Shown one piece after another: positions 1 to 8,136 of a stretch of 64,000 nt of DNA (positions are counted from its first letter, which is position 1; the number at the start of each line of letters is the position of its first letter). Under the pieces are notes generated by a model. It made no database searches. It was given only the letters and a program-made list of their open reading frames with translations, and was not told where the DNA came from. Origin of the DNA: Bdellovibrionales bacterium (GTDB taxonomy: Bacteria > Bdellovibrionota > Bdellovibrionia > Bdellovibrionales > Bdellovibrionaceae); assembly GCA_016713585.1 (NCBI GenBank), contig JADJOV010000001.1, positions 558,001-622,000 of the forward strand. The letters run 5' to 3'. The position numbers and the translations under genes were made by a program.

Positions 1-125
1 CAACCAGTTAGGATTGGATTTTTAGGCGGGCTGGTTGGTCCTCTTTTCGCAAATTTCAGCAGTTGAGGCATCTCTCCTTTTATGGAGAGCCATCCAATAA
101 TTGGATCTGCCCAACAGGAGTGGTT

Positions 126-2324
126 ATGAAAAACATGAGTTCCGAACACAAAAAGTGGACCCTTACAGGAGCCTTGCTTCTGGTCTTAGGATTTAATGTG
201 TCAATTCATCACTTCCAGAAGGATGAGTTTGGTGTTGTCATTCTGGACTCCCAGTCACGGCGGGATCTAAGCGCAGAGAGCGGTGTGATCGAGTTGGCGT
301 CGTCTAGTGGGACGCCAGCTGCGCCGCCTGCACCTCCGTTAGAGGATGTGGGTCCCAAGATTAAGCAGGATTCAGAGGCAAAAAGGGAGATAAATCTACG
401 TGCCTACAATAATGAAATCGATGCAAAGGCAGCAGCAGAGGCCGCGAAGGGCGATGCTGCGAAGGCCGATATAGCGACGGCAGGGGCAGCGAAGCCGGCA
501 GAGACACAGGAAGATGTAGAGGCGGATCAAGATGCAAATGATTACGCAGCGAAGGCCGAGTCAGCAGATGATAAGAAAGCCATAGATGATAAGAAAGCCA
601 GAGATGATAAGAAAGCCAGAGATGATAAGAAAGCCATAGATGATAAGAAAGCCAGAGATGCGAAGGCAGCCAAAGATCTGAAGAAAGCCAAAGATGCGAA
701 GAAAGCCAAAGATCTGAAGAAAGCCAAAGATCTGAAGAAAGCCAAAGATGCGAAGAAAGCCAAAGATGCGAAGAAAGCCAAAGCTGAAAAGAAAGCCGAC
801 GCTGTCGAATCGGGAGAAGGCCAGCAGCCTCCCGCGGGAAGCCTATCTGATCAAGCAGATGGAGGAGGCAGTCCGCCCCCAACGGCAGATGGTGCTGGAG
901 CACCTAAGCAAGATGCCGCGACACCTGCAAAGACTGAAACTTTTGAAGACAAGCTCGATGGAAAGGATGTCATCGTGAAGTTGACTCCGAACAAGGATGA
1001 TCCGAAGAAAACTGAGGCCGAGGTGACTGTCAAAGGTTGTGACAATTGTGTGGCACAAACCCATACGATGAATATGGATCTAGCCGCAATTATGAAATAC
1101 AAAGAACATTTTATGCAGGCTTTTCCAGTTTTGTATGAGAAATCAAAAAAGGATAAACCGGACGAGAAATCAAAAAAGGATAAGGAGCCGGTGTTAACGG
1201 CGGCCCAAGTGAAAGCCGCAGAGGAAAAAGCCAAAAATGAAGCATTTAAGAATATACTCGAAGAGTGCAAAAAAGAGAAAGAGGGTGACGATACTGAGGA
1301 AGTTGCCTGTCGCGCTGAGAAAATGATCGCTCTGTTTGAGTCAAATGAAGCGATCGAGGATAAAAACAAGCAAATTGAAACCAGTAAATTTACGGCCTTC
1401 TTCAGCAAACATATCGCCGAAAAACTGGCTCGGCAGCTCGTTCCCAGACATGGCGAGTTTGATATGGATATCGAAAGCAATAGTGATAGAGCGATCGAGT
1501 TGATTGGTCAGCTTGTTAAGAATTTGCCCGACAAATTGGAAAAATCCAGAGGTCTTCTTGTGAAGCTTTCTGCTGGGGCGCTGACTAAACTAAAGGTTGC
1601 TCGGGATGCCTACGTCAGCGACCGAATTGCTGAGGATCCAGATTTTGAAAAGAACAAACATAGGGATCCTGAATATTTGCGGAGGGAACACGAAAGAATG
1701 GCCATTGCAGACGGACTTCATAACTCAATTCGCAACGGATTGATGGGGCATGACTTTACGGACACAATTGCTGGCGACCGGAGGGCTGGATCTTATCTGG
1801 CCGGTTTTAAACGGGCAAAAGATGCAAGTATGGATCCTCGGAATCCAATCGCAGTGGGAGAGTCGCGTTATGATAGTAAACTCGGAAGAAACGGGAGCCA
1901 GCAGATTCGCAGTAAATTAGGCGCCCGACAATTAAATCTAAATGGCCTTGGGACGGCGGCTAGTCCGCGAGGTCTTGCTCCAGGGCTTGGGATTGCAGGG
2001 ACTGCTTCGCTTTCAAATGGATTCAATTCACACCTTGTTAACGGTGGACGAACATCAAGAGGCGGCAACGGAATTCAATTTGATGGAAATCGATCTCAAT
2101 TCGGAGGAAATCAATTTCAATTCGGAGGAAATCAATTTCAATTCAGAGGAGATAACAGGGGTACCCAGGCTGGTGTGTTTGGAAACAACACTTCCTTTGG
2201 AAACACGCCCAACTCTCATCTTTATAAGGGGACTAATAATTTCCAGACCAATGGAATTAGAGGCGGAGTCCCTGGGTCAGCTGCCGGTGGAAGACGAGGG
2301 AATGCAACTCGCCTTGGATTCTGA
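126..2324 (+). CDS. Lysine-repeat, membrane-anchored protein of unknown function
   Basis: No family is recognised. The ATG at 126 is chosen because CAGGAG lies 5-6 nt upstream; an in-frame TTG at 63 has no such site. The 732-residue product starts with a short hydrophobic segment (about residues 10-28) that could be a signal anchor or signal peptide. An Ala/Glu/Asp-rich stretch follows, then about 15 five-residue repeats of the DDKKA and KDLKKA type, encoded by 15-nt tandem repeats at 567-800. The middle contains a CDNC pair (near nt 1040) and long charged, probably helical segments. The C-terminus changes character to Gly/Asn/Gln-rich sequence with three QFGGNQF-like heptads (about nt 2096-2150). 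This resembles an extended periplasmic or surface stalk with a sticky tail, but the function is unknown. Ambiguity remains over whether the N-terminus is cleaved. Confidence 0.75.
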   Translation: MKNMSSEHKKWTLTGALLLVLGFNVSIHHFQKDEFGVVILDSQSRRDLSAESGVIELASSSGTPAAPPAPPLEDVGPKIKQDSEAKREINLRAYNNEIDAKAAAEAAKGDAAKADIATAGAAKPAETQEDVEADQDANDYAAKAESADDKKAIDDKKARDDKKARDDKKAIDDKKARDAKAAKDLKKAKDAKKAKDLKKAKDLKKAKDAKKAKDAKKAKAEKKADAVESGEGQQPPAGSLSDQADGGGSPPPTADGAGAPKQDAATPAKTETFEDKLDGKDVIVKLTPNKDDPKKTEAEVTVKGCDNCVAQTHTMNMDLAAIMKYKEHFMQAFPVLYEKSKKDKPDEKSKKDKEPVLTAAQVKAAEEKAKNEAFKNILEECKKEKEGDDTEEVACRAEKMIALFESNEAIEDKNKQIETSKFTAFFSKHIAEKLARQLVPRHGEFDMDIESNSDRAIELIGQLVKNLPDKLEKSRGLLVKLSAGALTKLKVARDAYVSDRIAEDPDFEKNKHRDPEYLRREHERMAIADGLHNSIRNGLMGHDFTDTIAGDRRAGSYLAGFKRAKDASMDPRNPIAVGESRYDSKLGRNGSQQIRSKLGARQLNLNGLGTAASPRGLAPGLGIAGTASLSNGFNSHLVNGGRTSRGGNGIQFDGNRSQFGGNQFQFGGNQFQFRGDNRGTQAGVFGNNTSFGNTPNSHLYKGTNNFQTNGIRGGVPGSAAGGRRGNATRLGF
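567..800 (+). repeat. 15-nt tandem repeats encoding KKA-type pentads
   Basis: About 15 imperfect copies of a 15-nt unit (GATGATAAGAAAGCC, drifting to GATCTGAAGAAAGCC and GATGCGAAGAAAGCC). The period is a multiple of 3, so copy-number change keeps the reading frame. The reverse strand is also open across the repeat, which creates spurious antisense ORFs. Confidence 0.9.
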
Positions 2325-2401
2325 GTTAATCAGTCCGGGCTATTCTAATAGAAGAGCATAGTGAGATCTGAGTGAAAAAGTGCAGTTTAAAGAACTAAAT
2401 C

Positions 2402-2437
2402 AAAAAAGACCCGAAGGCCTATGGGGGCCTCCGGGCC
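2402..2437 (-). terminator. Intrinsic terminator of the groES/barrel operon
   Basis: Two 12-nt arms (2408-2419 and 2426-2437) pair around a 6-nt loop, with two G-U wobbles allowed. Read on the minus strand the GC-rich hairpin is followed at once by six T residues (2407-2402). It lies about 70 nt past the stop of the minus-strand barrel gene, where a terminator is expected. Confidence 0.8.
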
Positions 2438-2507
2438 TCAATCACCACCAAATTTCATACTTTCTCGATCTCATCAAAATGTAAATCAAGTTGGATTCTT
2501 GAAGCTA

Positions 2508-3938
2508 TCAAAAACTGATGGCAGCTTTGGTTGAAAAGCCGAAAGAATTTCCATTTGACAGATTTGATGCACCTTCTTTGAAGGCGTCTCCCGCGAACAA
2601 ATACCCAAATTGATTGACCCATTGAATTCGTTCCCGAGGTCGGTAGACGACTTCTATATCCCATTCAAAGCCCAAACTTTTATCGCTATCGACTGAGCCG
2701 CGAGTTTTGTTGAGAAGTTGAGCATAGGTGAGCGTGTTGACAAGATCCACTTTGTCGCTCCAGAGAGTCTTGATTCGAGGGGATACATACACCGTATTGC
2801 TAATGCTCTCGTCGTCGAAGGAGTTGCTGACGCTATAACCACCAGGTCTAAAAGGTGCTGTACCCAGAAAGTCTCGTTGGCCTAAACGATGGTTGAAAAG
2901 CAAAAATGCCACATCATAGTTTCGATCAAACTGATAACCTTCATAATTATCAAGGGTGCCAGGGTCATCTCCCGTTGCGATTCCCAAGCGAAGGTTCATA
3001 CTCCACTTCACCTGTTCCGGACGATAGTAGATCTCACTGGCAATTCCATAGCCGTTCAGTCTCAACTGGTTCCCCGTGGACATTTGCACACCAGTTTGTC
3101 CCTGGGAAAAGCCACCTTCGAGCTTGAAGCCAAAAGTTGACCAAGATCTTCCCAGAATAAAGGAAGTTCTTTGGAAGGAAAAGTCCCCCTGAATTGAGGC
3201 AGTATTATCACCATAATAAGTCTGCCAGCTATTCAGCCAGCCAGCGCCATCACTGACTGCATTGTTTCCGGCATTTCTTCGTTCGAACAAGAGTCCAAGT
3301 AAAGAACCAGAATCCGCATTGTCATATTGGATTTGCAACAGTTGTTCAGTGTTAGAGTAACCTTGGCCAGCGTCGGCGTGATACACTTTGCCAAGCATCG
3401 GCATAAAGAATAAGCTTCCGACGACAAACTTATAGCCGACTAAGTCATGGGTATCTATCCAATGATCAAAGGCTCCCTTGCCCGCATTATGAGTCATCCC
3501 CAAGCCGAATTCATAAGGCATTCGTCCCAGCACGAGGCTTCCGTATTCTTGAGAGACATGCAGGTAAAGTTGACTGACAGAGACGTTGGTCGCACCCATG
3601 TTTTCTCGAGTTGTATTATTAGCAGAAGTATCAGGAAGATCGGAAACAGTTCCGCCCCAAAGTTGACCCAGTTGTGAACCGCGATAAGCACTTGATTGAT
3701 TGGAGAGGACATCAAGGCGCGAATTAATTGTCACTCCATCGGTCGCAATAATCTGTGGCTGAAGGTAAAGGTAATTGAGCCCATAGCTCTTGCGTCCACC
3801 GGGATCGGCCAAAGAAGGGCGGTCGATTTCAGTATACTCAAAACGATAGCCTCCATTCCAATCAATATTCATAGCTTTAGCCGGGCCAATAGATGAAAGA
3901 AGAAAGGTCATTCCAAACAAGAAAGCAATTATTTTCAT
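2508..3938 (-). CDS. Outer-membrane beta-barrel protein
   Basis: Predicted 476-residue outer-membrane barrel of unknown substrate. Residues 1-22 form a classical signal peptide (hydrophobic core ending in GPAKA). The mature part alternates polar and aromatic residues in many short amphipathic strands, and the protein ends in phenylalanine (AAISF), the usual C-terminal barrel-assembly signal. Its ATG overlaps the stop of the upstream groES-like gene by 4 nt (ATGA), so the two are translationally coupled. It closes the operon; a terminator follows at 2402-2437. The long barrel resembles porin or alginate-export-like families in general architecture only. Confidence 0.75.
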   Translation of the reverse strand: MKIIAFLFGMTFLLSSIGPAKAMNIDWNGGYRFEYTEIDRPSLADPGGRKSYGLNYLYLQPQIIATDGVTINSRLDVLSNQSSAYRGSQLGQLWGGTVSDLPDTSANNTTRENMGATNVSVSQLYLHVSQEYGSLVLGRMPYEFGLGMTHNAGKGAFDHWIDTHDLVGYKFVVGSLFFMPMLGKVYHADAGQGYSNTEQLLQIQYDNADSGSLLGLLFERRNAGNNAVSDGAGWLNSWQTYYGDNTASIQGDFSFQRTSFILGRSWSTFGFKLEGGFSQGQTGVQMSTGNQLRLNGYGIASEIYYRPEQVKWSMNLRLGIATGDDPGTLDNYEGYQFDRNYDVAFLLFNHRLGQRDFLGTAPFRPGGYSVSNSFDDESISNTVYVSPRIKTLWSDKVDLVNTLTYAQLLNKTRGSVDSDKSLGFEWDIEVVYRPRERIQWVNQFGYLFAGDAFKEGASNLSNGNSFGFSTKAAISF

Positions 3939-4528
3939 GATAAAATTCCCAAAATATCGGTTTCGCGTAAAAACATAAAATCCTGACCTTGAATATTAAT
4001 TTTGCTTCCAGAGAATTCGGCGAAGACCACCTGATCACCGGCTTTAACATCCATCGGACGTAATCGCCCCTTTTTATCCCGATGGCCCCGTCCAGCGGAG
4101 ACAACGAGTCCCTTGAGATTTCCAGAAACACCAGCTGCGGTATCGGGAATATAAAGTCCACCGGCAGTCATCCGTTCTGCAGCGAGAGGCTGAACAATCA
4201 GACGATCATCAAGTGGAGTTATAAACTTTGAAACATCAACTTTTTTAACAGTCACCACAGGAAGTGGCCTAGAGGCACCTTTCGCCTCAGGTTTCCCTTT
4301 TGATTTTGGTGCGACTTTCTGCTTTATGATTGGCTTAGTCGTAAGTTTGGGTTTTGCAGTAATTTTTGGCTTTGCAGTAATTTTTGGCTTCGCCGTGATC
4401 TTAGGCTTCGCTTTTGCCTTGATTTTTGGTTTTGCTACCACCTTCAGCTTTGCTTTAATTTTTGGTTTTGCGTTCACTTTTACGAGTGGCTTTTTTGCCT
4501 TCTTAGAACTCATTTTATTTTTGGCCAC
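3935..4528 (-). CDS. groES: GroES co-chaperonin with lysine/proline-rich N-terminal extension
   Basis: Residues about 101-197 are a complete GroES domain: PLDDRLIVQPL, the mobile-loop region with AGGLYIP, GDQVVF, and the C-terminal FLRETDILGI. GroES caps the GroEL chamber. Canonical GroES is about 95 residues; here about 100 residues of AKPKIT/KAK repeats precede it, resembling the basic tails of histone H1-like proteins. The start is taken as the GTG at 4528 because AAAGGGG lies 5-6 nt upstream; the ATG at 4513 has no SD. The start lies inside the end of the upstream DUF507 gene (14-nt overlap). No groEL is adjacent. The tail may bind nucleic acid or polyphosphate, or be a disordered linker; this is inference. 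Confidence 0.85.
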   Translation of the reverse strand: MAKNKMSSKKAKKPLVKVNAKPKIKAKLKVVAKPKIKAKAKPKITAKPKITAKPKITAKPKLTTKPIIKQKVAPKSKGKPEAKGASRPLPVVTVKKVDVSKFITPLDDRLIVQPLAAERMTAGGLYIPDTAAGVSGNLKGLVVSAGRGHRDKKGRLRPMDVKAGDQVVFAEFSGSKINIQGQDFMFLRETDILGILS

Positions 4529-4790
4529 GTTTGCCCCTTTCTTCGAGGTAATATTTTTTATACATAATGTCCCACTCTGGGGTGCCTTCGAGAACGCCGC
4601 GCTTAAGACTGGCGACTTTAGCTCGAGCTCGCTCATCAATTTCTTGTTCTTCTTTAACGAACTCAATAATGGCTTTTTTTGCCACCCGGAGGGCCATATC
4701 CTCATCTGAATAGTCGACAAGGTCGTCGTTCCAGATTCCATCGACCAGGAGATGGGCCCAGTGGGACTGTCGCTCTTCTGAAAGAATCAC
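4515..4790 (-). CDS. DUF507 family protein (second copy)
   Basis: A 91-residue soluble, charged, mostly helical protein that I recognise as DUF507-like from its length, its helical Glu/Lys/Arg pattern and its pairing with a second similar gene. Function is unknown. It overlaps the upstream DUF507 gene by 4 nt and the downstream groES-like start by 14 nt, so the three form one translationally coupled unit. No signal peptide or membrane segment is present. Confidence 0.75.
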   Translation of the reverse strand: MILSEERQSHWAHLLVDGIWNDDLVDYSDEDMALRVAKKAIIEFVKEEQEIDERARAKVASLKRGVLEGTPEWDIMYKKYYLEERGKRGQK

Positions 4791-5077
4791 AAAATCACCT
4801 TTTTATCCTTGGCTAGCTTCTTCTTGAGAATCGGATACATTTTGGAACGCTGAAATTCACCTCGATGACTATTTTCCAACTCGTCTAACATTTTATGAAC
4901 CTCGCGCTCAAGGTCGTATTCTTTTTGAAGATCCCGTTTCAGAACCTCAGTCATGCGAGTCAAAACTTTTTTCTCGTCTGCTTTGAAGGTAACCAAATTC
5001 TGCTTCTTCCAGTGGTCGAGAACTTTTTCAGCCACTTTTTCCGTCAAACTTTGCAGCTGTCCGCCTGATAATTTCAT
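4787..5077 (-). CDS. DUF507 family protein (first copy)
   Basis: First gene of the operon DUF507-DUF507-groES-barrel. The start MKLSGGQLQ at 5077 is preferred over the ATG at 5098 because AAGAG precedes it at a good distance and the family usually begins with such a MKLS-type sequence. The product is about 96 residues, helical and very Lys/Glu-rich, with no membrane segment. Function is unknown. It is transcribed divergently from the penicillin-binding protein gene, with about 50 nt between the starts, so the promoters must lie back to back. Confidence 0.75.
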   Translation of the reverse strand: MKLSGGQLQSLTEKVAEKVLDHWKKQNLVTFKADEKKVLTRMTEVLKRDLQKEYDLEREVHKMLDELENSHRGEFQRSKMYPILKKKLAKDKKVIL

Positions 5078-5127
5078 ATGAACTCTTTTCTTGAACATTG
5101 CAGCAATATTGAATAACGTTGGCGCCT

Positions 5128-7446
5128 ATGATGCGAAACCGATTAAAGACTATTTTGGCTGGATTTACAATCACTTTGACGCTTTTGATCATCGTGCCCA
5201 CGGCGGCTTTTTTTTCATTTGAAAAGGATTTTGAAGGCCGTCTGGACAGTAAAAAATTTCTTCTAACAACCGAGTACTTTGCCGCCCCAGTGAGTTTTCG
5301 ACCGCGGCAGCAGGTGACTTCCCTGGCAATCAGTAAGTTGTTGACTCAGTGGGGGTATCGTTCCCGAGAAGCTAGTCAGATTCTAATGCCAGGTGATTCT
5401 GTGAAGCTTGATAGCCTGCAATGCATTGAAAAATTCAGGAATCTCCTTTTGACGGGCTTAGAGGGGGTGAGTCACTGCTTTGGTTTTGTTCGGACGGGGA
5501 GTGGTCACTCGGCCGTTGAGATCGCAGCCAATCAACAATGGGTCCTTCTGACTGAAGATAAAGAAGTTCTTGCGACCCTTGCTGGCTTGCCCCTTCAGGT
5601 GATCACTCAGGTGGCTTTCGATCCGCCGCTGCTCGCGCAGTATTCGGAAAATAAGCCTATCATGCAGCAGTTTAAGACTTTGAGCGAGACCCCGCCTCAG
5701 TGTTTGAATGCGGTGATGGCAATTGAAGATTCCAATTTCTTAGAGCATTCGGGATATAGTCTCACAGGTATTTTGCGGGCTCTTTACAAGAATGTTATCA
5801 CCGGGCGTCGTGGACAGGGCGGGAGCACGATCACCCAGCAGCTTGTAAAAAACTATTTCCTCAGTCACGAGCGTTCCTACAAGAGAAAAATGATGGAACT
5901 TGCAATGTCCATTATGATTGAGTCCAAATATTCAAAAGATGAGATTCTTGAGACTTATCTTAATATTATTTATATGGGCCAGAATGGGCCTTTTCAAGTC
6001 ATTGGCTACGGTGCCGCCGCATCTTTTTATTTTTCAAAAGAGCTGAAGGACCTCAATACGGGCGAATGTGCTCTTCTCGGGGCCATATTGAATGGCCCGG
6101 GGGTTTTTAATCCGTGGTCTAAAAAAGAGAAGGCTCAACAAAGAAGAAATTTGGTCCTCACAAAAATGAAGGAACTAAATTATATATCCGAATCAGATAT
6201 GGAGCAGGCACAAAAACAGGGAATGCCGAGTGTGCGACCTCGGCTTGCGGCAGAGACCGCGCCTTATTTTATTGATGCAGCCCGAAAGCAGTTGATTCAA
6301 AACAAAATTCCACTTGAGGGGGCAAAAATTTACACGCATCTCAATTTGGAGTGGCAGCAAATTGCGCAGGACGCTCTTCAGAAACATCTGCTCAATCTTG
6401 AAACCAATCATAAATCCCTGAAGACTCTGAAGGCGAAAGGCTTAAACCTTGAGGGTGTCGTGCTGGCCGGTGATTCACGAACAGGGGCAGTGTCTGTGGC
6501 GGTGGGCGGGCGAAGTTTTCGGATGACCCAGTTCAATCGGGCTGTTGATGGTCATCGACAGGTGGGTTCGATTATGAAACCGCTTGTGTATTTGGCCGCC
6601 CTTGAAAAAGGCTCGGCAACCCATAAGTATACACCACTCACGCTAGTCAAGGATGAGAAGTTCGAAATTAAGTACGAGGGTCAGGTCTGGTCTCCAGAAA
6701 ACTATTCTAAGAAGTATTACGGTCAAGTTCCGTTTTTTTATGGTCTCAAAAACAGTCTCAATGCGGTCACGGCTGCAATAGGAGTCGATGTTGGTCTTGA
6801 GAAAGTGATCGAGACTGTTAAAGCATTTGAAATTAGTTCTCAGCTTAAACCTGTGCCATCGTTGACCCTAGGTGCTTTTGAAATGTATCCGACCGAAGTT
6901 TTGAAAACCTATATGGCAATTTCCCAGTTTGGTCAGACCCGCGAAATAAGTTTTGTGAAGCAGGTTGTCGGCGACAATAATAAAATTATTTATGAGCCTT
7001 CACCAAAGGTCGTTCAGGCGATTGATCCCATCAACGGCGCGACTTTGGTATCTATGATGAAGCAAACGGTGTTGACAGGCACTGCACGCACGGTGACGAC
7101 CGCTGGTTTTCTGCGACCCGCCGCTGGGAAAACAGGAACAACGAGTGATTACAAAGATGCGTGGTTTGCTGGTTTTACACCTTTTCAAACGGCGGTGGTA
7201 TGGATTGGTTATGATAACAACACCCCAACGAATCTCACGGGAGGAAGCGGAGCTGTTCCAATTTGGACTGAGTTGATGAAGAAAATTACGATTCAAGATC
7301 CGGCAGACGATTTTGTTTGGCCCCAGGGTTCGGTGAAGGTACTGATTTCACCAGCTCAGTTAAAAGATCTTGGTGGGAACCAAGAAACTGAAGACGCAGC
7401 AGATGTTGAGCTTATTTTTCGTGCTGGCGAGGCGCCAAAGCTTTAG
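5128..7446 (+). CDS. Bifunctional penicillin-binding protein, class A (PBP1B-like)
   Basis: Class A PBP that polymerises glycan strands and cross-links peptidoglycan in the periplasm. An N-terminal membrane anchor spans about residues 8-30. The region before the glycosyltransferase domain is consistent with a UB2H-like domain. GT51 motifs are present: AIEDSNFLEHSG (catalytic Glu near residue 200) and GGSTITQQLVKN. The transpeptidase domain has SIMK (catalytic Ser, about residue 480), SLN, and KTGTTSDYKDAWFAGFTP. Length of about 770 residues is normal. Tandem ATGs at 5128 and 5131 are possible starts; a TTG at 5119 is less likely. No strong ribosome site is visible. The gene is complete. Confidence 0.93.
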   Translation: MMRNRLKTILAGFTITLTLLIIVPTAAFFSFEKDFEGRLDSKKFLLTTEYFAAPVSFRPRQQVTSLAISKLLTQWGYRSREASQILMPGDSVKLDSLQCIEKFRNLLLTGLEGVSHCFGFVRTGSGHSAVEIAANQQWVLLTEDKEVLATLAGLPLQVITQVAFDPPLLAQYSENKPIMQQFKTLSETPPQCLNAVMAIEDSNFLEHSGYSLTGILRALYKNVITGRRGQGGSTITQQLVKNYFLSHERSYKRKMMELAMSIMIESKYSKDEILETYLNIIYMGQNGPFQVIGYGAAASFYFSKELKDLNTGECALLGAILNGPGVFNPWSKKEKAQQRRNLVLTKMKELNYISESDMEQAQKQGMPSVRPRLAAETAPYFIDAARKQLIQNKIPLEGAKIYTHLNLEWQQIAQDALQKHLLNLETNHKSLKTLKAKGLNLEGVVLAGDSRTGAVSVAVGGRSFRMTQFNRAVDGHRQVGSIMKPLVYLAALEKGSATHKYTPLTLVKDEKFEIKYEGQVWSPENYSKKYYGQVPFFYGLKNSLNAVTAAIGVDVGLEKVIETVKAFEISSQLKPVPSLTLGAFEMYPTEVLKTYMAISQFGQTREISFVKQVVGDNNKIIYEPSPKVVQAIDPINGATLVSMMKQTVLTGTARTVTTAGFLRPAAGKTGTTSDYKDAWFAGFTPFQTAVVWIGYDNNTPTNLTGGSGAVPIWTELMKKITIQDPADDFVWPQGSVKVLISPAQLKDLGGNQETEDAADVELIFRAGEAPKL

Positions 7447-7451
7447 ACAGA

Positions 7452-7802
7452 CTATAAGTCTAGGAAATCTTTGATCGCAGCTTTAATAATTTCTTGAAGG
7501 CCTTCGGGAATTTTTCCCAAATCTTTCTTAAACAGTGTCGTGTCCCAAGCCAGTATTTGCTCTATCAAGGCCTCACTTTCTTTTTCGAGTCCACAGGTTC
7601 CTTTTGGAATTCGCACACGAATTGGGAAAGTATCTTCAGTTTGCAGATTCGTTGTTAGTGGAACAACTAAGGCCGACCCAAGGCCAGCAGCACAAAATTC
7701 ACTTGGCTGAATGCAGAGGCAGGGGCGCTGCTTGCCAGGTTTGGTCCCGACTCGTGGTTCAAGATCGAGAATATAAAGGTGCCACTTCTTGGGTATAATC
7801 AT
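7452..7802 (-). CDS. mazF: MazF/PemK-type toxin
   Basis: A 116-residue protein of the MazF/PemK/CcdB fold family, normally a ribosome-independent mRNA endonuclease. It shows the expected order: a beta strand WHLYILDLEPRVG, the GKQRPCLCIQ motif (family GxxRPxLVV), VVPLTTN, and a C-terminal helix with ILAWDTTLFKKDLGKI. Its ATG overlaps the stop of the antitoxin gene by 4 nt, the usual antitoxin-first, coupled arrangement. It ends just after the stop of the convergent PBP gene (about 6 nt), so the module is inserted tightly between conserved genes. Confidence 0.88.
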   Translation of the reverse strand: MIIPKKWHLYILDLEPRVGTKPGKQRPCLCIQPSEFCAAGLGSALVVPLTTNLQTEDTFPIRVRIPKGTCGLEKESEALIEQILAWDTTLFKKDLGKIPEGLQEIIKAAIKDFLDL

Positions 7803-8038
7803 GGCAAATTCTTGAATCTATGAGGAGTTCGAAAGTCTTTGAGAATTTCACGGCCGGACTTACCAACAATTTTGGCGGCCTTTTCCCAACGTTTGATGCG
7901 TTCAAGCCTCAAGACATCGGCTTCAAGTAACGCCAAGGCACTTCGAACAACTTCGATCTTTGTTTTAGCGCCTGTTTTTTCTTTTAGCTTTTCAATTCGG
8001 CTATCATCCTCGAGCTGAATCATGAGCGGTTTACCCAC
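7799..8038 (-). CDS. Antitoxin of the MazF-type toxin (ribbon-helix-helix-like)
   Basis: Small 79-residue protein. The start is the GTG at 8038, with a perfect AGGAGG 4 nt upstream; a longer ORF with a hydrophobic leader is rejected on that basis. The N-terminal MIQLEDDSRIEKLKEKTG followed by KTKIEVVRSALALLEAD fits a ribbon-helix-helix DNA-binding domain, which autoregulates such operons. The C-terminal part (WEKAAKIVGKSG onward) is likely the toxin-binding tail. A palindromic operator candidate lies immediately upstream at 8056-8079. Confidence 0.8.
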   Translation of the reverse strand: MGKPLMIQLEDDSRIEKLKEKTGAKTKIEVVRSALALLEADVLRLERIKRWEKAAKIVGKSGREILKDFRTPHRFKNLP

Positions 8039-8055
8039 AAAGCCTCCTATATAGA

Positions 8056-8079
8056 TGAGTATACTCGAAAGTATACTCA
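8056..8079 (-). promoter_or_regulatory. Candidate antitoxin operator: paired AGTATACT palindromes
   Basis: Two copies of the 8-bp palindrome AGTATACT sit 13 bp apart (start to start), inside a larger inverted repeat TGAGTATAC...GTATACTCA. The element is 18 bp upstream of the antitoxin start. Ribbon-helix-helix antitoxins usually bind tandem short palindromes of this sort, so autoregulation is the natural inference. Confidence 0.65.
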
Positions 8080-8093
8080 AAAGCAACTGACAT

Positions 8094-8112
8094 CTGTTTC
8101 TGTTTGAGACAG
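8094..8112. repeat. Interrupted palindrome CTGTTTC-N5-GAGACAG, copy 1
   Basis: A 19-bp element with arms matching 6 of 7 bases, lying between the pheA end and the toxin-antitoxin operator. A nearly identical element occurs at 58949-58967. Only two spacer bases differ between the copies. The role is unknown; a regulator site is possible. Confidence 0.5.
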
Positions 8113-8136
8113 ATTCTCTTAGAATATGGCCGGGTT

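Noticed and set aside
361..903. Antisense open frames over the lysine repeat (Leu/Trp/Ser repeats on the minus strand)
   Set aside because: They are the complement of the 15-nt coding repeat; no ribosome site and no family.
851..1480. Minus-strand 209-codon open frame inside the first gene
   Set aside because: Fully covered by the plus-strand gene, which has a good ribosome site and consistent composition.
4326..4709. Plus-strand Phe/Gly/Ala repeat open frame opposite the groES tail
   Set aside because: Complement of the AKPK repeat; no start signal and an implausible hydrophobic repeat.
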